NCBI GenBank assembly: GCA_034096865.1
Contig: JAWQFJ010000604.1
Coordinates: forward strand, 55,684 to 119,683
Reading direction: 5' to 3'
DNA length: 64,000 nucleotides
From: Theodoxus fluviatilis
Lineage: Eukaryota; Mollusca; Gastropoda; Cycloneritida; Neritidae
This document shows positions 47,954 through 61,040 of this stretch, piece after piece. The notes below the pieces were generated by a model. The model was not told the origin of the DNA, made no database searches, and saw only the letters and a list, made by a program, of their open reading frames with translations. The translations under genes and the position numbers were made by a program. How positions within the stretch are numbered: position 1 is the first letter of the stretch; each line of letters opens with the position of its first letter.

Positions 47954-50019
47954 TAAGATTGCTGATTGCAACATTTTTGTGTCGGTCTCAGAACCTAAAA
48001 AGGTTATACATATTATTCAATATACATCCATAGCCCTGTCATAATTTCATTATTTAGTCATTAATTATGTAAAAAAAGATTTATCACTACAAAACACAGT
48101 ATGAACAAATAAATCCATCTTGACAAATATTAAATGGAAGCAATCTTTGAAATCAATTGAATCTACTGAAAAAAATATCAACCATTCAATTTCAAGTATT
48201 TGTATCGAGTGAATACACTGCAGTCACTGTTTCAAAAACTGTGCATTAGGAAATAACACTTGGATTACAAAAAATTCAATGACATTAAGCATATTTTAGA
48301 AAATCCATGACATACATTCTTGTAAAATAATCACAAATACTCTAATCATTCACCATTTTCCTTCAATTCATCCTATCATTTGGATTGGGAGTGGAGTCAC
48401 TGACAGCTGGTGAAATAGGCCAAGTCAACATGCTGTCAAAAGCAACAGTAATGACGAATGGTGTTTATCATTCTGGACAGAACCAGCATCAACTTCATGC
48501 AATGATCAGAAATGCAGAGCAATTTATGAGGCAGAGAAGAGCTGGGAGGGAAGAGCAAGATGGCTCATTCAATTCAATCAACGATGCCCATGGTTAGGGA
48601 AATAATTCAGTTCTCACATCATTCTTCATTCCTCTGATTAAAAAAGAAAGTCATCCATTTGAAATCATCATCCATTCAGACTTCAGAGTCATCATCATAC
48701 AAGCATTCATTGCACAAACCCACAAAGCAAATGATGACTATAAACATGAGGGAAGGACACGTGCAAAGAAGCCAGATTATTCAGAATGAGCATGAAGCAG
48801 TACACAATCTCGGTGACTATTTCCCAACAGCATTACATCTGGTTCTAAACAACAGGCTGGGTACATATTTTGTTATTGCATGAGGTTTACAGATACATCT
48901 ACCCTACATGTGTATTTACACAGCCCCTTCCCACCCATCTATTCCTTTCCTTTTATATTTTTTCAGCATGGTTTCACACATGAAAAACTCAGCACAGGAG
49001 AAATCTATACAGAATACAAATCATTGTTCATTCAAATATGACGCTACAAAAAAGAGCACATAAAGATGAAAGGAGCAATTGACACCAAATTCTTTTCTAG
49101 TGGGGAAAAAAAGAGATGAGAATAAGTTCACATTGATTAAAAGAATCACACGACTCCATTCAGCCTTAATGGACCAAGACGCCCCCTGCGGCACTCAATA
49201 TCAAGAGGTTGCAAAAATAACATTACTGAGCAAGGACTTACTCAGCCTGCACCAGCAAGGACCCAAGCTACAAAAGCTGGAGCACTCCACCTGAGCCGCA
49301 TACAGCAGCTTCAGTAATCATTCTCTTCCTCATGCTTTTCACTTCCCCTTCCAGTCTCTATACAGCCAACTGAAATCAGCTTCCACTATCAATCTCTCTC
49401 CTCATCTGCCCAGTTCTCACAGCGGCTGCAGGACAGCATGACATGTGTGTGTTCCATAATCACCAACCTGGTGACTCAAGCAGGAATATCTTAGAAATGA
49501 GCTGAACAATTTCACTGAGCTTTGATGGTTGGAGAGAGACTGTTCACCTCATTTCTAAGATATATAAACATGAATCACCGACAGCACCTGCCCCTCTATG
49601 CCACAGCAGTTGTATCTGGCAAGTGATGTCTAGGATGTGCAGAAGTATGGACTGCTACCTGCAGGGCAACATCCAACATGATGACAACTCGCACACAAAA
49701 TATTCAAGTCCTGGTCATCTCCTTATACATAAAAAAGGGGGGGGGGGGGGAGGGGGGGGGGGGAGAAGGGGAGAAAAAAGGGGGGAAATAGAGAGAGAGA
49801 GTGAAAAAAAAACAACCGCACCCAAAGTCACTCCTCTCTCCTCAAAAAGCCTTGACAAAAAATTCCCCCCAACCTCTACTGGCCTCAGTCCTTCAGTGTC
49901 TGTTCATGTTGGTGCTCATAATCCTTTCTTCTTCAGCCAGGTGGTTCCGTCCAAGGTAGCAGATGAAAGCAAGTGGTGCAGGCTCCAATTCCTATGTAGT
50001 CCATGATGTGGTGGCTAGG
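42640..50019. other. Long non-coding stretch 3' of the Ral-type exon
   Basis: AT-rich, with short open frames only. Part is likely the 3' untranslated region of the minus-strand gene ending at 50020, but no poly(A) site could be fixed. It holds a (TG)n tract at 47877-47936 and a G-run/GA tract at 49736-49800. No domain-bearing frame was seen. Confidence 0.5.
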
Positions 50020-50136
50020 TTACAAGATAATGCATTTCTTTTTCCGGCGGTCCTTGTTTTTCTTCTGCTTTCCATTCCGCAGTTGGCAGGCCTCCATCTT
50101 TCGGGAACGAATCTCTCGCATCAGGTCATAGAAAAC
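50020..50136 (-). CDS. Ral-family small GTPase, terminal exon A (CAAX = CIIL)
   Basis: A 39-codon terminal exon in phase 0, from an AG acceptor (CTATTTTCAG) to TAA at 50022-50020. It reads VFYDLMREIRSRKMEACQLR followed by NGKQKKNKDRRKKKCIIL. The VF(F/Y)DLMREIRxRK block is the end of the Ral GTPase domain (last helix). After it come a Lys/Arg-rich hypervariable tail and a CAAX box ending in Leu, predicting geranylgeranylation and membrane attachment. In animal Ral genes the last exon starts at just this residue. Upstream exons (P-loop, switch regions) are not in the window and would lie to the right of 64000. Confidence 0.88.
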   Translation of the reverse strand, partial: VFYDLMREIRSRKMEACQLRNGKQKKNKDRRKKKCIIL

Positions 50137-51463
50137 CTGAAAATAGGGACCATGGTGAGTGCATGGAGTGTAAAAGCACAACAAACATGTTGGATATTTT
50201 CAGCTTTAAAGTAAAATTCTCCAATCCAAAAAATGCAATTAAATCTTCCTTTGACTGCTATGTCGTTTGTTATCTCTATCATTTACATGCTCTAATGAAG
50301 TTGAAAACTTGAGATATGATTATCATGACAAAATCTTGGTAAAATTAATGTAACGTCATGAACTTCACTGCAATGTAATATTTCTGAAAATACTTCAAGT
50401 CTCAAAGAATTATACAGAGTTGCTTATCTTTTTTAAAAACCTGGACAGATGAAAATTCAGAAAATGAGCTGGAAAGTGTCTTAATCATATTTGTATTCTA
50501 TATTGACAATAAAGAGTTAATTTACAAGGTGTTTCATTGAAAATACCAGGTTTTTTTTCACCGAGGCCTTGTCACAAAGCTTGGGGGAGTGGAGGAATAG
50601 AGAGGGGGTGATGCTGGCAATGGGAGGTCAATGGAGGGACAGTGGCAATGTTAATGGGAAGGTGATGGTGGCATTAATGGGAAGGTGATGGTGGTATTAA
50701 TGGGAAGGTGATGGTGGTATTAATGGAGCAGTGATGGGATGCTAATGGTGATGTTAATATCCTGGAGATTTCTGGTGCTCATGAATGCGGATGCTGTGGG
50801 CTTCACATTCATATTCACGAACTATGCAAAACTTATTTTGAGTAATACTTTCTCTTCATTTTTCAATGAACAGAAGTTAGCTAGGAATCTTCATAAGGCA
50901 ACTATTGAATTGAAGATCTTGTGGTATGTCAAGTACAGCATAGTGTCTTAACAAACACTTCAAGATTATTTTTAACAGTTAGAGCACACACATACACTAT
51001 TAAGGAACTATGTAATTGTGATGGTGAAATGATTTTGAAGACCTGTTTCATTCTCTACAAGTTAAAGGATTCACTGTTCAATCAATCTGATATTCTAAAA
51101 CTTACAAATACATGTAAGAAAATCACAAAGTACATCTCCAAGGACAGGCATGTTGTGCTCAAGCTATTAATCTCAATAGTGGGCCGAGCAAATGGTGCTG
51201 ATGGCTGTCCCTATGTTGCTCAGCAAAATTTCAGATATAAAAATGGACTATGTGTTCTCATAGGTGTTTATTTTTCCTATCTTTTTATCTCCCCTTGTTA
51301 TCTGTATTTCACTTCGCCACTCATTCGATCATTAAAAACAAAACAGTTCAGAACTTTGTCTCATGGAAAAAAGGAGATTTACATTTAAATATTGAATGAA
51401 TTTACTGAGAAAAAACAAACTTATTTGAACTTAGCAGATCAAATTATTCATCACAAAACAACA

Positions 51464-51494
51464 CCCCCCCCCCCCCCCCCCCCCCCCCACCCCC
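51464..51494. repeat. C run
   Basis: About 25 consecutive C bases, then CACCCCCAC, inside the intron between the two terminal GTPase exons. Confidence 0.9.
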
Positions 51495-52949
51495 ACACTT
51501 ATCAATATAACTGCCTAAAAATAAATGCTGGTAGACATGACATTCCCACTCATTCACAATTCCTGCCACAAGCTGTATCAAAAAAGTGTGCAATGCAGGG
51601 CAACACTGGATCAGACTTGAAACTCTTCTGGCAAGAACAAGGTCAGGGGAGCAATTGTGCCTTTGCCATCTGGCCCTGGTGTTTACTGGCTGGCATTTGA
51701 AAGGGAGCTCACAGATCCCTGTCTGGAAGTCCTCAAAGACTCTCCATCTTCAGTCCTAGCCAGCAGCGGCAGCCACCAGAGACCCTTCACAAAGTACAGG
51801 TCTGAAGTGTTGTCAGCCATGCATAAGCATTGAGCTGATAACACAGAATGCAATACTGCCTCAAGGTGAATAAATGCAGGATTTGTCTGTAGGTCCTAAA
51901 CGGGGTCCCTCAAAGAAGCACTGGGTGTCAGCTGATGTTTACTGGAAGCGGTTCTTCCCATTGAGAGTGGTCAGCCCTGTGTAACAGACAGCAGCTGACA
52001 CTTCTGCATCCAAAGTTTACCGGGAAATGTAAACAGCTCTAAAAATGCCAGAGCTACCTCTTTTTTTTCTGGTTTGTGGTATTTAGATTTCATACTGGAA
52101 CCTGCACTTGTGTGTGGCTGGTGATGCCCAGTCAGCTGTGTTAGAAGATGGGTGTGTTTTGAATGTTGCTCTTGCCGATCTGTTAAGACAAAGGTTTTGT
52201 ACACCTGGTAGCGATTCTGGCGACTTTCTGGCACAACTTCTCATCTTTCTGGTATACACACGTGCATGAAATATTGCACATGTCTGCATATACACTCAAG
52301 TGGATGCATGCACACACACACAAACACATACAGACACACGCAAATACATACACGGGTCTACAGTTGCATGATTGGTTACATGTCTGTAAAAAAAAAAGTT
52401 ACTCATTTTCTTGCGGGAATTGTTTGCTACTCATTCTATTGTATGACTAAACCACATTATGTCTGAAGTCATTTTTCTTTAGCTGGTGTCTCTTCATTTT
52501 AGTCACTGGACACACTCACACACCTCTCCATACACACAGGCACCCACACACTCACTTGAAAACTATAACAACTGTTTTGTAACTGTTGTTTCACTACTGA
52601 CTTCCTCCACTACTAGCACAGGAACACTACACAGGAGAAAGCCAAAAAAAAAAAAATTAAAAACTCTCTCAAGTTCTGGTCAACTCTACCTTCTTCATCC
52701 ATCTAGAGCTGTTGCAGCTGAAGCTGCAAGACATTGCTCTGCCCATGCCTGCAAAGGCAGCCAGCACTGGCAGCTAGCAGAAAACACCTGTAGCGGGGTG
52801 GCAACCCTTCTTTGTGGACCTAATTGCAGTGAGGCTGGCTGCAGTCCACTCCCGCCTAGGAGCAGGGTCTGCATGTGCAACCACTTCCTACATGCCAAAC
52901 TTAGCCTCATGGAGCTCACCGACACCAGACCTGCACTCCAACACATGGG

Positions 52950-53930
52950 GGTCCTGCAAGGGTGGAGCTGAGTGGGCTGGGTGGGGCAACTTGGGTGGAG
53001 AAGAGTGGATGGTGTGGGTGGAGCTGACTGAGTGGGGTGGGTGGAGCTGTTTGAGTGGGAGGTTGACTAGAGGTGTGAGGGTGGGGTGGGTACAGTGGGT
53101 GGCACCAGTGAAGCTGTGTGGTTTGGTAGGGTGGAGCTGGGTTGGTGGGGTGGATAGTGCTTTGTGGGTGAGGAGATGGATGGAGCTGAGGAGGATGGAT
53201 GGAGTTGAGTGGGTGGGATAGGTGCAGTAGGTGGGGCAGGTGGAGCTGGGTGGATGGAACTATGCGGATGAGGTGGTTGGACGAAACTTTTAGTTTTAGT
53301 GTGGGTGGAGTAACATGGGAGGGTTGGTTGACACAATTTTGTGGGGTGGGTAGAGCAGGTGGGATGAGAGAAGCTGGATGGATGGGGTGAATGGAGCTAT
53401 GTGGGTAGAGGTAGGGCAGGCATTTGTGGGGTGGGCAGAGTCAAGTGAGGTACATGGAGCTGTGTGGGTATTTGGAGCTATGTGGGTGGATGGAGCTGTG
53501 TGGGTGGATGGAGCTATGTGGGTGGAAGTGGTGCAGGCATTTGTGAGGTGGGTAGTCAAGTGAGGTATATGGAGCTGTGTGGGTGGATGGAGCTATGTGG
53601 GTGGAGGTTGTGCAGGCATTTGTGGGGTGAGTAGTCAAGTGAGGTACATGGAGCTGTGTGAGTGGAAGGAGCTGTGTGGGTGGATGGAGCTGTGTGGGTG
53701 GGTGGAGCTGTATGGGTGGGTGGAGCTATGTGGGTGGAGGTGGTGCAGGCATTTGGGGGGGGGGGGTAGTCGAGTGAGGTTCATGGAGCTGTGTGGGCGG
53801 ATAGAACCCAGTGGAGGTGGTGCAGACATGTGGGGTGGGCCCAGTCAGGTGAGGTAGTTGGAGCCATGTTGTAGGGTGGGTGGTTGGATCAAGAGGGAGA
53901 GGGAAGGAGTGGGGCTGAGGTTGCAACTTG
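52950..53930. repeat. (GGTGGAGCTGTGTG)-type minisatellite, about 1 kb
   Basis: Variable tandem units built from GTGTGGGTGGATGGAGCTAT and shorter GTGGGTGGAGCT forms, strongly G-rich on the plus strand. It lies in the intron between the two terminal GTPase exons. The reading frames across it (WVDGAMWVE repeats) are artefacts. Confidence 0.9.
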
Positions 53931-54259
53931 GCAGGTGGAAGTGGTGGATGAGGTTCGGAGGTGGGGAAGTCAAGAAGCAGAAGAACAATACTGTAATCTT
54001 TCTCTTCCCATCACTGGCAGCATGGTGTTATCTGGACCTTAACATGTGCCACTGAGCCATGGAAGTGGTTGTGTGGAAATTATGGTAGTGGTACTAGGGG
54101 AATTTGGTCGTGGTAATGGTATAAATAAAAAGTGGTGGAAATGGTGAAGGGAGAAATAGAGGAAGTGGCAATGGTGGAAATGACAGCTATGGAAATGATG
54201 AAAATGGAAATATTGGTCATGTGATGGGGCATGGGTTGGGGTGGGGAAGAGAGACAGGA

Positions 54260-54301
54260 GAGGGGGGGGGGGGGGGGGGGGAGGGGGGGGGAGGGAGGGG
54301 G

Positions 54302-54335
<34 letters not shown>

Positions 54336-54393
54336 GGGGGAAAGAATGAATGAACAACGAACTTGTTTATTTGAGAGGCCATCAGCCTGTCAC

Positions 54394-54476
<83 letters not shown>

Positions 54477-54493
54477 GGAGGGAGGGAGGGAGG

Positions 54494-54570
<77 letters not shown>

Positions 54571-54572
54571 GG
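54260..54572. repeat. Poly-G block and (GA)n arrays
   Basis: G-rich block at 54260-54340 with runs of more than 10 G. It is followed by (GA)n at 54399-54475, (GGGA)n and further (GA)n to 54572. Confidence 0.95.
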
Positions 54573-54589
54573 TGGGGGGTGAAGCTGAA

Positions 54590-54803
54590 ATATGAAGGTG
54601 TGAGTGATATGAAGATGGGAGTGATATGAAGTTGGGAGTGATATGAAGGTGGGAGTGATATGAAGGTGGAAGTGATATGAAGGTGGGAGTGATATGAAGG
54701 TGGGAGTGATATGAAGGTGGGAGTGATATGAAAGTGGGAGTGATATGAAGGTGGGAGTGACATGAAGGTGGAAGTGATATGAAGGTGGGAGTGATATGAA
54801 GGT
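54590..54803. repeat. 17-bp tandem repeat
   Basis: About twelve copies of AGTGATATGAAGGTGGG with few substitutions, next to the GA array. Confidence 0.92.
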
Positions 54804-56768
54804 AATCATGGAAAGTTATGAGGAGTGGGGATGATGCAGGTGAGAGGTAAGGGCTGATGAAAAGATTTTTCAGAAGGCCATAAACATATCAAGTACACTG
54901 CCTCTAAAATCTTAAAAATGGTCATTATAGTTCCAAGAGAATTGCCTTGGAAAACTGTGGGCAATGATATATCATTTGAGGAGAAATATCCAGCTCAGCC
55001 ATACCTGCAAAAAACGGACAACACAGCATATACTGTGAGAGTGTGCAAATGGAGGGGGCAGGGCAAATGCAAAGCAAGCAGGAGCATAGCCAAACATGGT
55101 AAGGTGCATGCACGCACTATGCCACTACAAGCAGACACCAGGCAGCATGCACAGCTGCATCTTGGAGTTCTCTATCCTCATGGTCCCTACGGTTGCCATG
55201 GCAAGCTACTTTGGTCCCTGCGCCAGAGTTGGACACTTCCATTGAGCTGACCAATGAAATTTGTTTTCATTTGTGTTCAAGGGTTTCAAGCACACTCTCT
55301 GATTAACTCTGTAATATTGTACTAGTGTTGTCACAACAACCCATCATCTAGTTTATCTTGCAAGATAATGCCATGGTTCACTTTCTCAGGCTGAGCCATT
55401 TCCATTCCTTTTCATGCATTTCTCTTTGTTTCACTCTCATACTAAGTTGTTGACAGTTTCCATTTTGAGTTTTCTCCTGTGAAGCATACTTGTTAGCATG
55501 TGATTGGTTTGGGGAAATTTTTCCACCAAAAATCTTAGTTTCAGGAGCTGAAAGCAGTTTCCAACCAATGTATAAATAAATAATAAAAACTGAATTAAAA
55601 AATAAAAATAAATGAAAAATATTTAAGTTAAAATCACACAGTGAAAGAATACTGACTGAAAAAACATATTAAAGAAATAAAATCAACAAATGATATCACT
55701 GCATAGTTACTTTAGAATGAAATCTTGCAATTTTCATGAGAAAACACTACTAAAGTATGGCAATTTCACACATGCACCAATACTGCTGTTTGCATCAAAA
55801 CCACTCTCAGAAGAAGGAGACTGCAAGCTTCACACTAATCTTACTGACCAACAGATTGAAACCACGTTCATTCAACTACTGCAAATACACACCTTTTGCA
55901 CACCCAGCCACACAAAAATAGAAAAAGAAAAAAAGAAATAAAAAAATTAAAACAAAAGACCAAACCAAAAGCAATTTCAAATGAAACTAGAGATAACAAA
56001 AAACACGAGGTAGATCCAAAGGAAAGCAAAAGACAAATTATTCATGGGAATCAGGAAGAGTACCACTGTATGGTTCTGTCAATGATGTGTTCTTACATGT
56101 TCGAAGCCAATTATGTATTCTGAGGAACCCAACCAATTTCTTCGTGATGGAAACCCTGCATTTCAAATCCAGTGAAAAACACTGACATGTTGACTGAAGT
56201 TTTCAAACCCAATTTATTTGATCCTGAGAAGTTGATGTGAAATTATTCATAAATAAGAATTACCTTAAAGTATAATACTATTGATACGGTCAAACCAAGC
56301 AAGTTTTACCATCACATATTTTTGCCCTATCTGTAAAAAAACAACAACTAACATCTTTGCAACAATTATCATTCAAAACAAATAGATGACAAAATAAATA
56401 ATACACATGGGAAACAAAATCAACAGCCAGGGAAAACTTTACATGAATAAAATAAAACCATGGATGCAACATAAGTGCACATATATTAAAATATTTGTAT
56501 AAAGATGCTTGTAAATCATCAATTCTGTGTAGTGAACCATGCTGCACCATAGGGAAAAAATCTAGCATTTGTGACGAGGTGATACAAAAAATGCTAATTT
56601 GATGAGAGTATGCCTGCTGTGGAAAATCAAGTTGGGATTTATTACAGGTTGAAGATTGTATGTACCTAAACTGCTAGTCTTGGCATGATGAAATGCTTCA
56701 CGAAATGAAAACTAAAAACAAGTATGATGACTAATTCCAAGACAAAACAAGAAGGGCAAAGCCCATAC

Positions 56769-57575
56769 GACTCACATGCTTGACTTTGACCTTTGCATGA
56801 CCTTGACCTTCAGGTGACCTTCAAGGTCAAGGTCAAACAACTACACCTAGCAATGACATCATACATTAAGAAATGCTTTACATTTTTCCTACAAAAATAC
56901 ATGTGGCCTTGACCCAAGGTCAAGGTCATCCAAGGTCATGCAACACAAAGCTGTTAATTCAAGACATAGGAAGCACAATGGTGCTTATTGGCACTTTCTA
57001 CCATGAGATATGGTCACTTTTAGTGGTTCACTACCACATTTTGGTCACATTTCATAAGGGTCAAAGTGACCTTGACCTTGATGATGTGACCAAATGTGTC
57101 TCATGATGAAACTATAACATGTGCCCCACCGAATTCTTAAGTTTGAAACAGTTATCTTCCATAGTTCAGGGTCAAGGTCACTTCAAAATATGTATACAAT
57201 CCAACTTTGAAGAGCTCCTGTGACCTTGACCTTGAAGCAAGGTCAACCAATCTGGTATCAAAAGATAGGGCTTACTTTGCCCTATATACCATACATAGGT
57301 GACATATCCAATCTCAAAAACTTCAGAGAAAATTGAGAAAATGTGAAAAATGGCTCTTTTTTAGACAACATTTATGGCTCCTGCGACCTTGACCTTGAAG
57401 CAAGGTCAAGTCACTATGTATGTTTTTTGACGCCTTGTCATCATACACCATCATGCCAAATTGGGTGTTGATAGACTTAATAGTCTCCGAGAAAAATCCA
57501 ATGTTAGTTTTAAACGGACGCCCGGACGCCCGAAACGGGTGAGTACATAGACTCACTTTACTTCGCATGTGAGTC
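56769..57575. mobile_element. TIR-bounded repeat rich in AGGTCA half-sites
   Basis: GACTCACATGC at 56769-56779 and its inverted copy GCATGTGAGTC at 57565-57575 bound about 807 bp. Inside are many TGACCTTGACC / CAAGGTCAAGGTCA motifs in both orientations (clusters near 56785-56840, 56910-56940, 57065-57085, 57170-57250 and 57380-57410), and a GACGCCCGGACGCCCG stretch near the right end. No transposase frame. It is probably a non-autonomous DNA element. Confidence 0.65.
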
Positions 57576-57952
57576 AAAAAGAGATCAAGTTCAAAATCTT
57601 GTACTTTTCCCAACAAAAATCACATCTCTTGTGTATGTGAAAAAACAAACCACTGTGAGAAAATTCAGTCAACTAACAAACACTTGCAAAGGTAAAGTAG
57701 CAACAAAAGCACCTCTTTTCAGGCAATCCTTCATCAAAGAGGCCACAAAAGCCATTTATTTCAGTGACCAGACTGCTTCCCCTGAATAGACCATGAGCTT
57801 CAGGAAGGGCCAAACTATTCCCTCTGCCCTCCTCCAACCCTCTTGCTATCTATTCCTCATACTAATAAAATGTTTCCAGTATATCTTTTGTAGATAATAT
57901 GTACCCCTTACACAACCCACAAACACACTCCAAACCCACTTTACCTTTAAAA

Positions 57953-57977
57953 AACCCCCCCCCCCCCCCCCCCCCCC
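57953..57977. repeat. C run
   Basis: About 25 C bases followed by an A run and a G run (AAAAAAAAGGGGGG), about 380 bases left of terminal exon B. Confidence 0.9.
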
Positions 57978-58167
57978 AAAAAAAAGGGGGGTATTTCAGT
58001 TGTCCAGCAGTCAAAATGTTCTTAAGCAGCAGCAGTAGTTCATAAAAACTTCTACATTACCTGGCCCAAAAATTCAATAGAAAATGGAAAACACTCAAGT
58101 CTATTTGACAAAGTAACCATAGCTGGACACCCCATAACCAGCTTCATAGCTTAATGTTCAAACCATC

Positions 58168-58173
58168 TTTATT
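58168..58173 (-). promoter_or_regulatory. Poly(A) signal after terminal exon B
   Basis: AATAAA on the minus strand about 185 bases beyond the TAG at 58357. It supports exon B as a true terminal exon with its own 3' end, rather than an internal exon. Confidence 0.55.
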
Positions 58174-58356
58174 GAAACAACCTATTGGGACAGCCTCTTT
58201 CCTGAACAGCTACGAAGCACTCCAGTGCTGTAAGCGGGAAGTAGGCCAAGTGACTTGCAGTAGGCCAAGGGTTCTTGCAGGAATCGGGACAAGCTGCTCA
58301 GGCAATGGCGGGGAGGGGATGCAGAACTGAACTCTGGCCACCAGGCCTACTCGGGT

Positions 58357-58512
58357 CTACAGCAGGACACAGCTCTTCTTGCCCTTCCTGCTGGATCCAC
58401 TCTTGGAGGAACTGGATCGGGAGCTCAGGGAGTAGCCGGACTTGAGACTGCCCCGCTTAGAGGGGTTGGCCATCTTGTAGTTCCGTGAGGCTCGCACTAG
58501 GTCATAGAATGC
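58357..58512 (-). CDS. Ras-superfamily GTPase, alternative terminal exon B (CAAX = CVLL)
   Basis: A 52-codon terminal exon, phase 0, acceptor TTGTGGACAG, stop TAG at 58359-58357. It reads AFYDLVRASRNYKMANPSKR, then GSLKSGYSLSSRSSSSKSGS and SRKGKKSCVLL. The start is homologous, residue for residue, to exon A at 50 kb, but the tail is Ser-rich and the CAAX box is CVLL; the LVRA...CVLL form also recalls R-Ras. Same strand, same phase, 8.2 kb upstream of exon A with no GTPase core exons between. The simplest reading is an alternative last exon of the same gene. A separate R-Ras-like gene is the alternative. Confidence 0.8.
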   Translation of the reverse strand, partial: AFYDLVRASRNYKMANPSKRGSLKSGYSLSSRSSSSKSGSSRKGKKSCVLL

Positions 58513-58618
58513 CTGTCCACAAAACATGGGGGTGTGTGCAAGACTGCAGTTGCTAGAGTTAACAAAAAATCTGGGTGTCCCACATCTGGGTGAATGTTGA
58601 GTAACTGTGTGTGTATGT

Positions 58619-58622
<4 letters not shown>

Positions 58623-58681
<59 letters not shown>
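58623..58681. repeat. (GA)n microsatellite upstream of terminal exon B
   Basis: About 30 GA units. On the transcribed strand it is a (CU)n tract about 110 bases before the exon B acceptor. Confidence 0.95.
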
Positions 58682-58685
<4 letters not shown>

Positions 58686-58699
58686 CCTGGTCACTCTTC

Positions 58700-60948
58700 A
58701 TTCCACATTCAACCCTTTACATCTAACTGATGACAAAACCAGAACTTTTCTAGATACACCTGCCAATTTACACTCTCCAAAAACGGCTTTTTTGTGCCAG
58801 CCAAGCTCTGAAGGTCAATCCATCCCCCAATCTTTTCAACTACAGAACTCCAAAAACAAAGACCACCTCAACACCTACAGCCAATTTTAGGATACCCTCA
58901 TCAAGCCACCCACACCTACACCCACATGATAGAGAGGGACTGGAAAGTCAGGGAAAGCCAGTAAAAGAGGATGGCTCTATCAGACCAGGCTCTGCAGGCT
59001 GGGTGTGCATGATTGTACTGCCTGACAGCTGATGACCCAGCACCAGGCCATCTCCTTCAGATAGTGAAAAGCCCAGTAAACCATTTCACCTTGCCTTGCT
59101 TGGCCAGGCTACACAATACACAGGCCATTTGGCTTTTGGGTGAGGTAGGTCACAGTAATAATGCACTGTACCATACAGCAAAGAGAAATGCAGTATACTG
59201 TACTATGTAACACCTGTATGTAGACAATTCACTGAAGTGGAAAAACATCATATCTGCGCACAACCACACAGCGTGGCTCAGCAAACCACACCAATGTTAA
59301 CAGTGTGGCACTGTTTAGTACCACACTATATAAACTACTTGATCCTGCCAGCTTAGTTGGAATAACCAAGCCTCGCCACATATACATGTAGGCATTTGGC
59401 ATTGATGACTCAGGCCATCCTGGGGCCATCTAGCTTTCCTTCAAACAACAGCACAGATCATCTGATCTCGTTAGTGCAACACAGATCAGTAGATTGCAGT
59501 CAAGTGCAGTAAAGAACAGTAAAGTTTGGGCTGACCTAGCCTGTACTGTGCAAGAAGCCTAGCCTCACAAGAACAGGCCCTTTTGTAGTGTCGGCCGTTC
59601 ATCTAATACGTAATAGCCATGCCAGTGTAGGGCATGTAATCTTGCCAATATGGCACTGCATCCAGCACACTGCATTCTAAGATGAGCAATAATGGAGTAC
59701 AGATCTGAAAAATAAAGCCCATCTGGCCAGGTTGCAGAAAATTTTACAAGGGCCAAAACAGTGGACTGCATATGATGTTAAATTTCTAGGACATCATTCA
59801 AACTCTGTTCATGTTGGTTTACCTTATCAACGCTTCTTTCTTCCTCAATCCATTGAATATACATTTCTTTGGAGCAAAACAGAACTTTCAGAAAACCATA
59901 TTGAGTTTCCACAAAATACATTCTTTTACCATGACCAAATAAGACTGAAAAGGTCTGTAAATTGAAAAATACTACAGAACATGCCTTTCTCTCTCTTTCA
60001 GGTTTCCTCAAAAACTGAAACTGATAGAAGCTCCTTCCATCCTGTATACAACACAATACTTTCCCTGCATCCAACTTCTAAAAAGCAGCTGGATATTTGG
60101 CTTAATGATCAATGCTGCTGCGTTAAAAATTACCCAAACCCATGTGCTGTTATACACCACTGCCAGTTTGACAAATGGAATACACAATCTCAACATCCAG
60201 GGGCATGTTTGGAATATTCAACACAATGGTCATAAGACAACAAACACAGCACGATTCTCTAGCTACATTCTACCCATGTTTTTACAAGTCAAAGGTGTGG
60301 ACTGAAATGCACGTCATCAAAAGCAACAAAGTGTTTGTCTGATGAGCTGGACTGGTCTATCATGGCTGCAGGAAGGAAAGCAGCACAGTGGGCGTATTTC
60401 TCCCTCCCAGTGGGCCATGATAGCCACATCCCCACAGTTGGGATTGTTTACAGGCATCCTTGGTCTGTTTGCACAAGTAGGCCTGTCGCTCCAGTGATAC
60501 CCACTTGTTGCTCAGTCCCCCAATGTTGGTCTTCCATCAGTTGCATACAGATACTCATATCCTGACATGTTCACAGAGAATTCCTTAATAAAGTGGTGAT
60601 ACCAACCCACATCACACCATCCCCAAACCCATGCTATCAGAAAGAAGCAAACAGGATGTTAGGGGAGAAGAAAGGGATGCTGTTTTGTTTCCTCAAAAAG
60701 TTGGTACTGGGAAGGAGGAGGAGAGAAATGTAAAATTTTGCAGAGAGAGCAGCACATATTTTCATACCGCTGTGACACATCTTCGCAAGTGTGCAGGGTG
60801 AGGTGGGGGTTGGGGGTTGGTGGTGGTGGTGGTGGTGGGGAACTGGGTGGTGGAGGTGGGAGGAGTGGAGAAGGAGGTGGAGGAGGAAGGAAGGAAGGAG
60901 GAGGAAGGGAGGAGGAGGAAGAAGGATGGAAGGAAAGAAGAAGAAAAA

Positions 60949-61040
<92 letters not shown>

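Noticed and set aside
52814..53857. Trp/Gly-rich frames (WVDGAMWVE type)
   Set aside because: Translation of the GGTGGAGC minisatellite.
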